Part shown: positions 9,646-18,155 of the stretch, in pieces
How the letters are laid out: every line of letters begins with the position of its first letter
Numbering within the stretch: the stretch's first letter is position 1
NCBI RefSeq assembly: GCF_023544445.1
Contig: NZ_JALPVJ010000018.1
Coordinates: 158,656-222,655 of the forward strand
From: Actinoplanes sp. M2I2
GTDB taxonomy: Bacteria > Actinomycetota > Actinomycetes > Mycobacteriales > Micromonosporaceae
Length of the DNA stretch: 64,000 bases
Direction of reading: 5' to 3'
Program-made: the position numbers and the translations under genes
The notes under the pieces: model-generated
Told to the model about the DNA's origin: nothing
What the model saw: the letters and a program-made list of their open reading frames with translations, nothing else
Databases searched by the model: none

Positions 9646-10401
9646 GTGCACTGGGCCGACCAATTGCTCTCCGGTTTCTACGACGCCAAGTGGCAGGTGA
9701 CCGCCGACCAGGCGATCTACTACCGCGAGATCGTCGGCAACGCCTTCGGGCTCGGGTCGGCGCTGTTCGGCATGCGCCGCAGCGTCTGGGCCTGGCCGGT
9801 CGGCATCGTCGGCAATGTGCTGCTGTTCACCGTCTTCGCGGGCCAGGCGATCGGCAACGACCAGGGCACGCCCCTGTTCGGCCAGGCCGCCCGGCAGGTC
9901 TTCTTCGTGATCGCCAGCGTCTACGGCTGGTGGCGGTGGAACCAGAACAGCCGGCGCAGCTCCGACGGCACGGCCGTCCGGCCGCACTGGGCCACGGCCC
10001 GGCAACGCGTCGTCTACGGCAGCCTGGCCCTGTTCGCGGTGGTCCTGTGCTTCTACGTGTTCCGCGCGGTCGGCGCCGGCTTCCCGGTCCCCTGGTGGTA
10101 CTACCTGGCCGACTCCTGGATCTTCGTGGGCTCGATGCTGGCCACGTACGCGCTGGCCCGCGGCTGGGTCGAGTTCTGGCTCTGCTGGATCGCCGTCGAC
10201 CTGGTCGGCGTGCCCGAGCTGCTGCACTTCCGCTACTACCCGTCGGCCGTCCTGTACGCCGTCTACGCCGTCTTCGTGATCTGGGGCTTCGTCGTGTGGC
10301 TGCGCATCTCGCGCGCCGAGTCCGGGACGCCCTCCGCCGCGGCGGAACGGCCCGCAGGATCTGGCAAGGATGCGGCGACAGCAGACATTCATTCGAACTG
10401 A
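9646..10401 (+). CDS. pnuC: Nicotinamide riboside transporter PnuC
   Basis: 251-residue, about seven-helix membrane protein importing nicotinamide riboside for NAD salvage by facilitated diffusion. Diagnostic features are REIVGNAFGLGSALFGMRR, the WPVGIVGN segment (about residues 48-55) and VYGWWRWNQN, all typical of PnuC substrate-site helices. The C-terminus is slightly longer than in enterobacterial PnuC and ends in a Ser/Ala-rich tail. The start is a GTG at 9646. No NAD-type riboswitch is evident in the 41-bp divergent spacer with corA. Confidence 0.9.
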   Translation: MHWADQLLSGFYDAKWQVTADQAIYYREIVGNAFGLGSALFGMRRSVWAWPVGIVGNVLLFTVFAGQAIGNDQGTPLFGQAARQVFFVIASVYGWWRWNQNSRRSSDGTAVRPHWATARQRVVYGSLALFAVVLCFYVFRAVGAGFPVPWWYYLADSWIFVGSMLATYALARGWVEFWLCWIAVDLVGVPELLHFRYYPSAVLYAVYAVFVIWGFVVWLRISRAESGTPSAAAERPAGSGKDAATADIHSN

Positions 10402-10469
10402 ACCGATGCGTAGCGTTTTCGAAGGGCCGGAACCGGCCCTTTGAACGCACCGGAACAGAGGATCCACCG

Positions 10470-11405
10470 ATGCCCGACAAGACCACCATCGGCACTCTCG
10501 ATCTCGACACGACTCTCGACTCCTACGCGACCGGTCTCGCGTATTCCTCGCGCTCCCCGTTGCTGCGCACCCCGGCCGACGAGGGCCTCGACCACGAGGA
10601 CATCTCCTATCCGTCGTCGGACGGCACGCCGCTCGAGGCCTGGTACATCCCGCGAGAGGGCTCGACGAAGCTCATCGTGTCGATGCACGCCTTCACCATG
10701 AACCGCTACGGGTTGCCGGCCCACCTCGAACCGTGGAAGTCCGTCTTCGGGCCCGGAAACGACACCGAGGTCGACTTCATCCGCGACTACCGGATCCTGC
10801 ACGACAACGGCTACAACGTGCTCGCCTTCGACTTCCGCAATTGCGGGCACAGCAGCGCGGCCAACGGCAACCTCCAGTCCAACAATCGTTTCGAGGCGCG
10901 CGACGTCCTCGGGACCCTCGCCTACATCCGCTCCCGCCCCGACCTGGCGTCCATGGCCCTCGGCCTGTTCGCCCGGTGCATGGGCGCCAACGCCACGTTC
11001 CGGGCCATCGACACCGACCCGCGAGCCTTCACCGACGTACGCTGCCTCGTCGCGCCGCTGCTGCTGTCACCCCGAGCCTTCCTCGAGACCGCGCTCCAAC
11101 GCGACGGCCTGGGTGAGCACGCCGACGAGGTCGACCGCCGGTTCCGGCTGCGGACCGGCGCTTCGCTGAGCGACGGCACCACCAGCCGCTGGGCGCCCTC
11201 GGTGACCATGCCGACGCTCACGTACGGGGTCCGGGACGACACGCTCACCCGGCCGTCGGACCTCGAGGACGCCTTCGCCGCGATCGGCGCCGCCGAGAAG
11301 TCGATGTTCTGGATCGACGGAACACCCAACCGATGGGACGGCTACCAATGGTTCCAGCGTCACCCGGAGCGCATCCTCGACTGGTTCGGCACCCACCTGG
11401 GGTGA
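10470..11405 (+). CDS. Alpha/beta-hydrolase with cysteine in the nucleophile elbow
   Basis: 311-residue cytosolic hydrolase; no signal peptide. The N-terminal beta strands carry SMHAFTMNRYG (probable oxyanion region), and AFDFRNCGHS follows as in many acyl hydrolases. The nucleophile elbow reads LFARCMGAN, placing Cys170 where most family members have Ser; dienelactone hydrolases also use Cys. A C-terminal acid (TYGVRDD region) is visible. The likely His partner is less clear, since the C-terminus contains QRHPERILDW. An AGAGGA ribosome site precedes the ATG. It sits just upstream of an AraC regulator on the same strand (55 bp gap), suggesting co-regulation. Substrate unknown. Confidence 0.82.
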   Translation: MPDKTTIGTLDLDTTLDSYATGLAYSSRSPLLRTPADEGLDHEDISYPSSDGTPLEAWYIPREGSTKLIVSMHAFTMNRYGLPAHLEPWKSVFGPGNDTEVDFIRDYRILHDNGYNVLAFDFRNCGHSSAANGNLQSNNRFEARDVLGTLAYIRSRPDLASMALGLFARCMGANATFRAIDTDPRAFTDVRCLVAPLLLSPRAFLETALQRDGLGEHADEVDRRFRLRTGASLSDGTTSRWAPSVTMPTLTYGVRDDTLTRPSDLEDAFAAIGAAEKSMFWIDGTPNRWDGYQWFQRHPERILDWFGTHLG

Positions 11406-11460
11406 TACCCGCTCACAACGGTGTCGTACTGCGGGAACGCTTGATCATCCGGGAGCCGGA

Positions 11461-12327
11461 ATGACGACGCTGCACACGGAGATACGCGCACGGATCGCGG
11501 CGGCGGCCGACCGGCCGGACGCCCAAGGACGCATAGATGGGCTTCAGCTGTACCGGGCCCGAGCGCCCGAGCCGCCGATCCCCCTGATCTTCCGGCCGTC
11601 CCTGTACCTGGTCTTCCAGGGAGCCAAGCGCCTGCTGCTGGGCGATCGGGAGGTCGCCTACCGCGAGGGTGACCTGGTCATGGCCGGCGTCGACCTGCCC
11701 GCGCTGGCCCAGGTCACCGAGGCCTCGGAGCAGGCGCCGTACCTGGCGGTCGAGATCGCCCTGGATCACCGGGTGCTCGGCGCCCTCGCCGCCGAACTGC
11801 CGGCTCCCCCGCCGCGGCCGAGCCAAGCCCTGACGATCCAGCCGCTGCCCGGCGCGGTGCACGAACCGGTCCTGCGGCTGCTGCGGCTGCTCGACGACCC
11901 GGTCGACGCGCGCATCCTCGCGGACGGGGTGAAACGAGAGATCCTGTACCGGGTGCTGACCGCCCCCGAGGGCGACATCCTGCTCGATCTGGTGCGGGCC
12001 GACTCCGTGCTCGCCCGCATCGGAGAGGTGACCGCGTGGATGCATGGCCATCTGGGGACACCCGTCGACGTCGATCACCTCGCCGGGCGGGCGCGGATGA
12101 GCGTCACCTCGTTCCACCGCAGCTTCAAGGCGGCCACGGGCACGACGCCGATCCTCTATCACAAGCAACTCCGGCTGCACGAGGCGCGGCGACTGGTCGC
12201 GGTGAAAGACGCGAGCCTCGCGCAGATCGCCGCGTCCGTGGGGTACGCCAGCCCGGCCCACTTCAGCCGCGACTACAAACGCGCCTTCGGCGCAGCGCCC
12301 CAGGTCGACGCCAAACGCTTCAGCTAG
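11461..12327 (+). CDS. AraC-family transcriptional regulator (AraC_N type)
   Basis: 288 residues. The N-terminal sensor region (about 25-165) matches the AraC_N layout, with PLIFRPSLYLVFQGAKRLLLGDREVAYREGD split over two strands (PSLYLVFQGAK then REVAYREGD). The C-terminal region (about 185-285) is a double helix-turn-helix with MSVTSFHRSFKAATG and IAASVGYASPAHFSRDYKRAFG. Such proteins commonly control neighbouring detoxification or hydrolase genes, here probably the upstream alpha/beta-hydrolase. ATG preceded by GGAG. No operator was recognised. Confidence 0.9.
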   Translation: MTTLHTEIRARIAAAADRPDAQGRIDGLQLYRARAPEPPIPLIFRPSLYLVFQGAKRLLLGDREVAYREGDLVMAGVDLPALAQVTEASEQAPYLAVEIALDHRVLGALAAELPAPPPRPSQALTIQPLPGAVHEPVLRLLRLLDDPVDARILADGVKREILYRVLTAPEGDILLDLVRADSVLARIGEVTAWMHGHLGTPVDVDHLAGRARMSVTSFHRSFKAATGTTPILYHKQLRLHEARRLVAVKDASLAQIAASVGYASPAHFSRDYKRAFGAAPQVDAKRFS

Positions 12328-12342
12328 CAGTGCGGCTGCCCG

Positions 12343-12590
12343 TCAGCGTTCGCGGGTCTGCCAGGTGCACAGGCAGATCTTGTTGCCTTCCGGGTCGGCC
12401 AGAACCCAGTACGCCGGGGCGACCACCCGCCGCGACTGCGGCGTCGATGCGGGGCTGGGCCTCGGCCGGGTCGGTCCACAAGTCCGCTCGCCAGCGCTGG
12501 CGAGGCTCCTCGTCGCCGGACTGCTGGAACCACAGGATGGGCAGCCTGTCGGCCGGGTCGGTCAGGTCGATTCCCGCGGGCCTCGTTCCG
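12343..12590 (-). pseudogene. Remnant of a VOC (glyoxalase-like) family protein
   Basis: Minus-strand reading gives LPILWFQQSGDEEPRQRWR then ADLWTDPAEAQPRIDAAVAAGGR in one frame, and APAYWVLADPEGNKICLCTW before a stop at 12343 in another. These are the two halves of the usual C-terminal VOC repeat (metal-dependent dioxygenase, glyoxalase or bleomycin-resistance fold) joined by a frameshift with a short loss between them. No start codon or N-terminal VOC half is present upstream. I call it a dead fragment: family assignment is fairly secure, function unknowable. Confidence 0.75.
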
Positions 12591-12627
12591 GTTTGCTGCT
12601 GGCCTCGACCATCGTCGGGGGTAGACC

Positions 12628-12644
12628 CTGGGGCGCTGCCCCAG
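12628..12644. repeat. Short GC hairpin CTGGGGC-GCT-GCCCCAG
   Basis: Perfect 7-bp arms around a 3-base loop, flanked by GACC/ACCC. Similar hairpins are scattered between genes in streptomycete-like genomes and can act as terminators. It follows the VOC remnant rather than an intact gene, so its role is uncertain. Confidence 0.6.
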
Positions 12645-12692
12645 ACCCCGACCGCCTGGGGAGATGGATGAAGCTTTCTTGCGGTGGGTGCC

Positions 12693-12819
12693 TTGGTTGA
12701 TCTCCCCGGGTCGGCTGCCGAAGCGAATCGCAAGCGAGGGCGGGACGCAAGCAAACTGCGCTTGCGTCCCGCCCTCGCTCACGATGAGCTGTGGCTGCCG
12801 CCCCGGGGAGATCAACCAA
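12693..12819. repeat. 127-bp imperfect palindrome (REP/MITE-like)
   Basis: Outer arms 12693-12709 and 12803-12819 are perfect 17-bp inverted repeats (TTGGTTGATCTCCCCGG). Inner arms 12733-12752 and 12760-12779 are perfect 20-bp inverted repeats around the 7-base loop AAACTGC. The middle segments (12710-12732 and 12780-12802) match only partly. There is no coding potential. It could be a mobile palindromic element, a structured RNA or a strong bidirectional terminator. Confidence 0.8.
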
Positions 12820-12976
12820 GTCTGAGGGGAGGAAAAGCAGATCAGAACCGCCCGCCCACGGGGAGGCGCGAACCCATCGGGCCATGACCGACATCCAGCC
12901 AGCGCGAAACGATGACCTGCTCAGCTGCGGTGACTCATGCTCAGGCGCGACCTGCCGACCACAACAGCAGACTCCC

Positions 12977-13048
12977 TGACCCACCACCCAGGCGCACCAT
13001 GCTGACCGCAAGCGGCACGGTCCTGCTCCCTTGACCCACCACCCAGGC
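12977..13048. repeat. Pair of 17-bp direct repeats
   Basis: TGACCCACCACCCAGGC occurs at 12977-12993 and again at 13032-13048, 55 bp apart, inside the gene-free stretch. They look like debris of a duplicated intergenic element; function unknown. Confidence 0.7.
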
Positions 13049-13215
13049 CCGCCCGCCCGAGCGACTCGCTGTCCAGCGACCACAGCGCGGCAGCCGGACC
13101 CCTCACCGTCAGGTGACCACCCGGCTCACCCGGGCAATCAGCAGCCGGCGACCGATCCCTCAGCCGCCACCGGCTCGCCCCCGACCGTCAACCGCAAGAA
13201 ACTCACCAACCAAAA

Positions 13216-13250
13216 TCCGGCCCCGGAAGCCAGAAGCAACCGGGGCCGGA
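13216..13250 (-). terminator. Predicted terminator of thrS
   Basis: Perfect 11-bp stem (TCCGGCCCCGG 13216-13226 with CCGGGGCCGGA 13240-13250) and 13-base loop, starting 16 bp past the thrS stop. No long U tract, as is usual in high-GC actinobacteria. Confidence 0.65.
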
Positions 13251-13265
13251 CTCCGAAAGCAGGAC

Positions 13266-15281
13266 CTACTCGGCGACGGCCACCGGGGCGGTCGGGCCGA
13301 CGTTGGTGCGCGACCGGACGATCTCGGCGACATGGGCGACGGCCTCGTCGAGAGGAACGCCGTTGCGCTGGGAGCCGTCGCGGTAGCGGAAGGAGACCGT
13401 GCCCGCGGCCACGTCGTCGTCACCGGCGATGGCCATGAACGGGATCTTCTGCTGCTGCGCCGTGCGGATCTTCTTTTGCATGCGGTCGTCCGAGTAGTCG
13501 ACCTCGGCGCGGATGCCCGCCTCGCGGAGCTTGGTGACGAAGCCGGTCAGGTAGTCGGCGTGGTCGTCGCGGATCGGGATGCCCACGACCTGGACCGGGG
13601 CCAGCCACGCCGGGAACGCGCCCGCGTAGTGCTCGACCAGGACGCCGAAGAAGCGCTCGATCGAACCGAACTTGGCCGAGTGGATCATCACCGGCTCCTG
13701 GCGGGTGCCGTCGGCCGCCTGGTATTCCAGGCCGAAGCGGGCCGGCTGGTTGAAGTCGTACTGGATCGTCGACATCTGCCAGGTGCGGCCGATCGCGTCC
13801 TTGGCCTGGACGCTGATCTTCGGGCCGTAGAAGGCCGCGCCGCCCGGGTCGAGCACCAGGTCGAGGCCGCTCTCGGTGGCCACGTCCTCCAGGACCTTCG
13901 TCGCCACGGCCCACTGCTCGTCCGTACCGATGAACTTGTCGCTCTTGGGGTCTCGGGTCGACAGCTCGAGGTAGTAGTCGTCGAGGCCGAAGTCGCGCAG
14001 CAGCGACAGCACGAAGTCGAGCAGGTGCTTGATCTCGCCCGAGGCCTGCTCGGCGGTCACGTACGAGTGGGAGTCGTCCTGGGTCAGGCCGCGCACGCGG
14101 GTCAGGCCGTGCACCACGCCCGACTTCTCGTAGCGGTAGACCGTGCCGAACTCGAAGAACCGCAGCGGCAGCTCACGGTAGGACCGCCCGCGCGACTTGA
14201 AGATCAAGTTGTGCATCGGGCAGTTCATGGCCTTGAGGTAGTAGTCGGCCCCCTCCAGCTGCATCGGGGGGAACATCGTGTCCTTGTAGTACGGCAGGTG
14301 CCCGGAGGTCTGGAACAGGCCCTCCTTGGTGATGTGCGGCGAGCTGACGTACTGGAAGCCCTCCTCGATGTGACGGGCGCGGACGTAGTCCTCCATCTCG
14401 CGCTTGATCACACCGCCCTTGGGGTGGAAGACGACCAGGCCGGAGCCGATCTCGTCGGGGAACGAGAAGAGGTCGAGCTCGGTGCCCAGCTTGCGGTGGT
14501 CGCGGCGCTCGGCCTCGGCCAGGCGGTTCAGGTACGCCTTGAGGTCGTCGCGGGACGGCCAGGCGGTGCCGTAGATGCGCTGGAGCTGCGGGTTCTTCTC
14601 CGAGCCGCGCCAGTAGGCGGCGGCCGAGCGCATCAGCTTGAAGGCGGGGATGAGCCGGGTGGTGGGCAGGTGCGGGCCGCGGCACAGGTCGCCCCAGACG
14701 CGCTTGCCGTCCTTGTCGACGTTGTCGTAGTGGGTCAGCTCGCCGTGGCCGACCTCCATCACCTCGTCGGCGTCGACGTCACCCTTGAGGTCGACCAGCT
14801 CCAGCTTGTACGGCTCGCCGGCCAGCTCCAGCTTGGCCTCGTCGAGCGACTTGTACTCGCGGCGGCGGAACGTCTGGCCGGCCTTGACGATCTCCTGCAT
14901 GCGCTTCTCGAGCTTCTGCAGGTCTTCGGGCTGGAACGGCTTGGGCACGTCGAAGTCGTAGTAGAAGCCGTTCTCGATGGGCGGGCCGATGCCCAGCTTG
15001 GCCTCGGGGAACGTGTCCTGTACGGCCTGGGCCAGCACGTGCGCGGCCGAGTGGCGCAGCACGTTCAGCCCGTCGGGCTCGTCGATCGAGACGGGGGTGG
15101 CGTCGGTGTCGAGCTCGGGACGCCAGTCGAGGTCGCGCAGGCGGCCGGCGGCGTCGCGGACGACCACGATCGCCTTGGGGCCGGTCGTGGGCAGGCCGGC
15201 TGCGGCCACCGCATCGGCGGCCGTAGTCCCGGCCGGGACGACGAGAGGGTCGGCCACAGCGGGGGTACGGGATGCGGACAC
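13266..15281 (-). CDS. thrS: Threonyl-tRNA synthetase
   Basis: 671-residue class II synthetase charging tRNA-Thr. Order: TGS domain (about 1-65), editing domain with HSAAH at residues 77-81, then the catalytic core with MNCPMHNLIFK (zinc-ligand Cys and His), RELPLRFFEFGTVYR (motif 2) and QDDSHSYV, and a C-terminal anticodon-binding domain (AWLAPVQVVGIPI). The GTG at 15281 is preferred to an ATG 30 bases earlier because GAAGGAG lies 6 bases before it. Essential housekeeping gene. No T-box-like leader was noticed in the short upstream spacer. Confidence 0.97.
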   Translation of the reverse strand: MSASRTPAVADPLVVPAGTTAADAVAAAGLPTTGPKAIVVVRDAAGRLRDLDWRPELDTDATPVSIDEPDGLNVLRHSAAHVLAQAVQDTFPEAKLGIGPPIENGFYYDFDVPKPFQPEDLQKLEKRMQEIVKAGQTFRRREYKSLDEAKLELAGEPYKLELVDLKGDVDADEVMEVGHGELTHYDNVDKDGKRVWGDLCRGPHLPTTRLIPAFKLMRSAAAYWRGSEKNPQLQRIYGTAWPSRDDLKAYLNRLAEAERRDHRKLGTELDLFSFPDEIGSGLVVFHPKGGVIKREMEDYVRARHIEEGFQYVSSPHITKEGLFQTSGHLPYYKDTMFPPMQLEGADYYLKAMNCPMHNLIFKSRGRSYRELPLRFFEFGTVYRYEKSGVVHGLTRVRGLTQDDSHSYVTAEQASGEIKHLLDFVLSLLRDFGLDDYYLELSTRDPKSDKFIGTDEQWAVATKVLEDVATESGLDLVLDPGGAAFYGPKISVQAKDAIGRTWQMSTIQYDFNQPARFGLEYQAADGTRQEPVMIHSAKFGSIERFFGVLVEHYAGAFPAWLAPVQVVGIPIRDDHADYLTGFVTKLREAGIRAEVDYSDDRMQKKIRTAQQQKIPFMAIAGDDDVAAGTVSFRYRDGSQRNGVPLDEAVAHVAEIVRSRTNVGPTAPVAVAE

Positions 15282-15368
15282 GGTGATCTCCTTCAGCTGC
15301 GAAAAGCCCATCAGAACCTTGACGATGCTATCCGCCCGGAAATTCCCCCGGCCCGCCGCGCCCGGGCG

Positions 15369-16256
15369 TCACCGTTTGGTGAGCTCCGCTTCCTGTTCGG
15401 CGCCGGGCTCGTACGAGAGCAGGTGCTTGCCCTCGGATCGGCGTTCCAGGTCGGTGATGGTGGACAGCCGGCGGTCGAGGTCGAGCTGGGCCCGGCTCAT
15501 GACGCCGTCGTGCACCTCGTCCTGACGGGCCCGGGCGGCCAGCACCTCGTCCTTGGCCCGGCGCAGCAGGAGGCGGTTGGCGGTGTCGCGGTCTCCCGGC
15601 GGGAGCCCGCGCGCGGCGCCGATGATCTCGGGATGCTCGGCGATGGCCCGATCCTGCACGAGCGAGTGCTGTCCCTTCCACCAGTCACCTTGGCTGGGGG
15701 TCGTCCAGTTGGCCAGGGCCAGGATGCTGATGTCGTCGTATCGCGGTTCCTCGGTGACGGGGACGACCTCCTCGCGGAACGTGTTGTCGCCCAGGATGCC
15801 GGCGGCTTTGCGGTCGGCGTCGTTGATGCCGGCGACGATCTCGCCGATCTGCCGGGCGTACCCGTCGACGGCCGGCTGGGTCGCGGCCACCCCGATCGGC
15901 GCGGTGATCAGCCCGGCGGCCAGGTCGACGCGCAGCCCGGTCGCCTCGGCCTCGGCGACGACCTCCTGCAGCACCCGCCGGTGGTGCTCGATGGCCAGGA
16001 CGAACTCGCGGATGGTCCACGCGATGGCGGCGCAGTGCACCTGCCCCCGGCCGACCTGCACGCGCAGATCGGCCGCCTTGTCCTGGGCGGCCTGCGAGCT
16101 GGGGCCGGCCGGCCAGTGGTTGGGCAGCTCCCGGGTGTCGCGGCCCAGATCCTCCACGGCGGTGTCGAACGTCCGGGCCAGCCTGTCCCAGCGCCCGGCG
16201 ATGTCCTCGAGGCGGCCGGTGTCGGCGGCCAGCAGTCCCTGCAGGGTGATGGTCAC
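15369..16256 (-). CDS. Helical WXG100/DUF1023-type N-domain protein lacking the hydrolase domain
   Basis: 295 residues, predominantly helical and charged, starting at a GTG (VTITLQGLLAADTGRL) 4 bp after the stop of the WXG100 gene. The region around LDRRLSTITDLERRSEGKHLLSYEPG resembles the linker that, in actinobacterial DUF1023 proteins, leads into an alpha/beta-hydrolase domain; here the protein stops about 12 residues later. I infer a DUF1023-like partner of the preceding WXG100 protein, truncated at its C-terminus. It may still be expressed as a helical secretion partner. No membrane segment or signal peptide is visible. Confidence 0.6.
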   Translation of the reverse strand: MTITLQGLLAADTGRLEDIAGRWDRLARTFDTAVEDLGRDTRELPNHWPAGPSSQAAQDKAADLRVQVGRGQVHCAAIAWTIREFVLAIEHHRRVLQEVVAEAEATGLRVDLAAGLITAPIGVAATQPAVDGYARQIGEIVAGINDADRKAAGILGDNTFREEVVPVTEEPRYDDISILALANWTTPSQGDWWKGQHSLVQDRAIAEHPEIIGAARGLPPGDRDTANRLLLRRAKDEVLAARARQDEVHDGVMSRAQLDLDRRLSTITDLERRSEGKHLLSYEPGAEQEAELTKR

Positions 16257-16260
16257 GGTG

Positions 16261-16575
16261 TCACCCGGGCTTTCCGGCTGTCCGGAGGCGGTCGGCCGCG
16301 TCGCTGTCGGTGGCGACGAAGTCTCCCGCGGCCGCGCGCAACTCGCCGCCGTAGTCGCGGACCATCGCCCCCAGCCCGTCCATCGTGATCTCCCAGAACC
16401 GGGCCGAGCCGGCCAGCTGCGACTCGCACAGCACCGCGCCGTCGACCGCGCCCTGGCCCGCGTACTCCCAGCCGCGGATCTCGGCGGCCACGCGCTGCAC
16501 CCGCTCCCCGATCCCGGTGACCGCCACACCCATCGCCCGCACTTCCGGCGCGTCGATGCTCGTCATGTCGTCCAT
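16261..16575 (-). CDS. WXG100 (ESAT-6-like) family protein
   Basis: 104 residues forming a probable helix-turn-helix hairpin, with the turn around RGWEYAGQGAVDG (Trp-x-x-x-Gly variant of WXG) and polar helices either side. WXG100 proteins are typically exported as dimers by type VII (ESX) systems. No ESX core genes (EccC, EccD) are in the window. The start is an ATG at 16575; an in-frame ATG at 16566 is possible. Translationally close (4 bp) to the next gene, with which it may form a heterodimer. Confidence 0.7.
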   Translation of the reverse strand: MDDMTSIDAPEVRAMGVAVTGIGERVQRVAAEIRGWEYAGQGAVDGAVLCESQLAGSARFWEITMDGLGAMVRDYGGELRAAAGDFVATDSDAADRLRTAGKPG

Positions 16576-16780
16576 CGATCAACCACCCACCCGTTGAGGT
16601 ATCGGCTCTGTCCCCTACACGGCGCCGGACCGCCGTCCGGTTCAGCCTCGCCGCCCCGGGTGTGTTCCGAGCTGGTTGGTCAGGTCCCGGGCCGGCCGGA
16701 CGGGCGCGCCCCCCACGGCCGACGTCCCCGGGCGACAATCGTCGCGGCCGGCGACGCCGGCGGAGGGCGAGGTCGGTTCG

Positions 16781-17515
16781 ATGATCAGCAGTGGTTACGA
16801 CGCCGAGTTGCGGCGGCACCATGAGGTGTTGCGGCGGGCCTGGGACATCGGGCCGCACGATCGCGTGCTGGACGTCGGGTGCGGGGCCGGGCTGACCACG
16901 CGGGACGCGGCGCGGGCGGCGCGGGACGGCAGCGCGCTCGGGGTCGACATCTCCGGACCGGCTGTCGAGCTCGCCCGGGAGCTGGCCCGGGCCGAGGGGC
17001 TCGGCAACGTCGCCTTCGAGCGCGCCGACGTGCAGGCGCACCCGTTCCCACCGGCGGGCTTCGACGTGGCGATCAGCCGGTTCGGGACGATGTTCTTCGA
17101 CGACCCGGTGGCCGCGTTCGGCGGTGTCGGGCGGGCGCTGCGGCCGGGCGGGCGGCTGGTGATGCTGGTGTGGCAGGCCGGCGAGCTCAACGAGTGGCAC
17201 CTCGTCGTCCGGCGGGCCCTCGACCGGACCGGGCCGTCGCCGAACGCGTTCTCGCTGGCTGATCCGTCCACCGTGCGGCAGGTGCTGGGCGCCGCCGGGT
17301 TCGCCGACGTGACCCTGACCGACGTGGACGAGCCGGTCTGCTACGGCCCGGACGTGGCGGCCGCGCTCGACTGGGTGCGGGGTTTCGCTTCCGTCCAGGA
17401 GTCGCTGACGGCCGTGGGGGTCGAGCGGCTGCGCGAGGAGCTGGTGGCGCACGCGACCGGCGACGGCGTCTGGCTGGGCTCGCGGGCCTGGCTGGTCACC
17501 GCCCGTCGCGGCTGA
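16781..17515 (+). CDS. Class I SAM-dependent methyltransferase
   Basis: 244 residues. SAM-binding motif I is VLDVGCGAGLTTRDAA (about residues 26-41), the acidic residue of motif II is in LGVDISGP, and motif III region ALRPGGRLVMLVW is present: the UbiE/Methyltransf_11 layout. Substrate not predictable. ATG chosen at the start of homology; GGAGGG lies 14 bases earlier, slightly far. It is divergent from the WXG100 operon. Confidence 0.85.
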   Translation: MISSGYDAELRRHHEVLRRAWDIGPHDRVLDVGCGAGLTTRDAARAARDGSALGVDISGPAVELARELARAEGLGNVAFERADVQAHPFPPAGFDVAISRFGTMFFDDPVAAFGGVGRALRPGGRLVMLVWQAGELNEWHLVVRRALDRTGPSPNAFSLADPSTVRQVLGAAGFADVTLTDVDEPVCYGPDVAAALDWVRGFASVQESLTAVGVERLREELVAHATGDGVWLGSRAWLVTARRG

Positions 17516-17594
17516 GCGGCCGGGGCACCTCGGAGGGACTGCGCCGAGCGACACGCATCGATACCATTCAATGATTCCGACACGGGGAGGAATC

Positions 17595-18149
17595 ATGAAG
17601 GCACCTGTCACCGCCGCGGCGGCCGCCGTGCTGCTCGTCACCACGGGGAGCGCCTCCTACGCCCGCGAGCCGCGTGCCGACGCGGCCTGCGCCGGGCAGC
17701 TCATCGCCAACCCCGGTTTCGAGCGCGGCGCCACCGGCTGGACAGCCGGGCCCCGCATCGTCGTCGTGGGCGACGAGGCCCGGCCCGCGCATCACGGCCG
17801 CGCGTACGCCGCCCTGGCCGGTCTCGACGTCACCCACACCGACCTGTTGCGCACCAGCGTCACGGTGCCGGCCGGTTGCACCTTGACGCTGCGCTTCTGG
17901 GTACGGACGACCACCACCGAGACCAGCCGCGGCGACCATCTCAATGTCGGGCTGGCCGTCACCGGCGTGCCGCCGAAGACGTACTTCGCGCTGTCCTCCG
18001 ACGGTTCGCCGCAGTGGTATCAGTACACCGGCACCGCCGCGGCGGCGCCCACGGAACGCGTCGCGACGGTCAGCTTCGCCGCCAGTGAGTCCGCCGGCAA
18101 CGGCGTCACCGCCTTCGACGTGGACGACGTGCGGTTCACCCTGAGCTGA
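17595..18149 (+). CDS. Secreted carbohydrate-binding-like beta-sandwich protein
   Basis: 184 residues with an N-terminal signal peptide (MKAPVTAAAAAVLLVTTGSASYA, cut after about residue 23). The mature part has ANPGFERGATGWTAG, a common opening of CBM-like jelly-roll modules, and the matching closing strand FDVDDVRFTLS. Two Cys (CAGQLI and CTLTL) could pair. GGAGG is 5 bases before the ATG. Such modules usually bind glycans; no catalytic domain is attached. Possibly a stand-alone binding or wall-associated protein. Confidence 0.7.
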   Translation: MKAPVTAAAAAVLLVTTGSASYAREPRADAACAGQLIANPGFERGATGWTAGPRIVVVGDEARPAHHGRAYAALAGLDVTHTDLLRTSVTVPAGCTLTLRFWVRTTTTETSRGDHLNVGLAVTGVPPKTYFALSSDGSPQWYQYTGTAAAAPTERVATVSFAASESAGNGVTAFDVDDVRFTLS

Positions 18150-18155
18150 TCCGGG

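Larger units (their letters stand above)
12328..13265. other. 938-bp stretch without an intact gene
   Basis: Between the AraC gene and the end of thrS. It holds the VOC remnant, a short GC hairpin, a long imperfect palindrome, a pair of direct repeats and the thrS terminator, each listed separately. Short ORFs here are proline/arginine-rich shadows with no recognisable start context. Confidence 0.7.
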
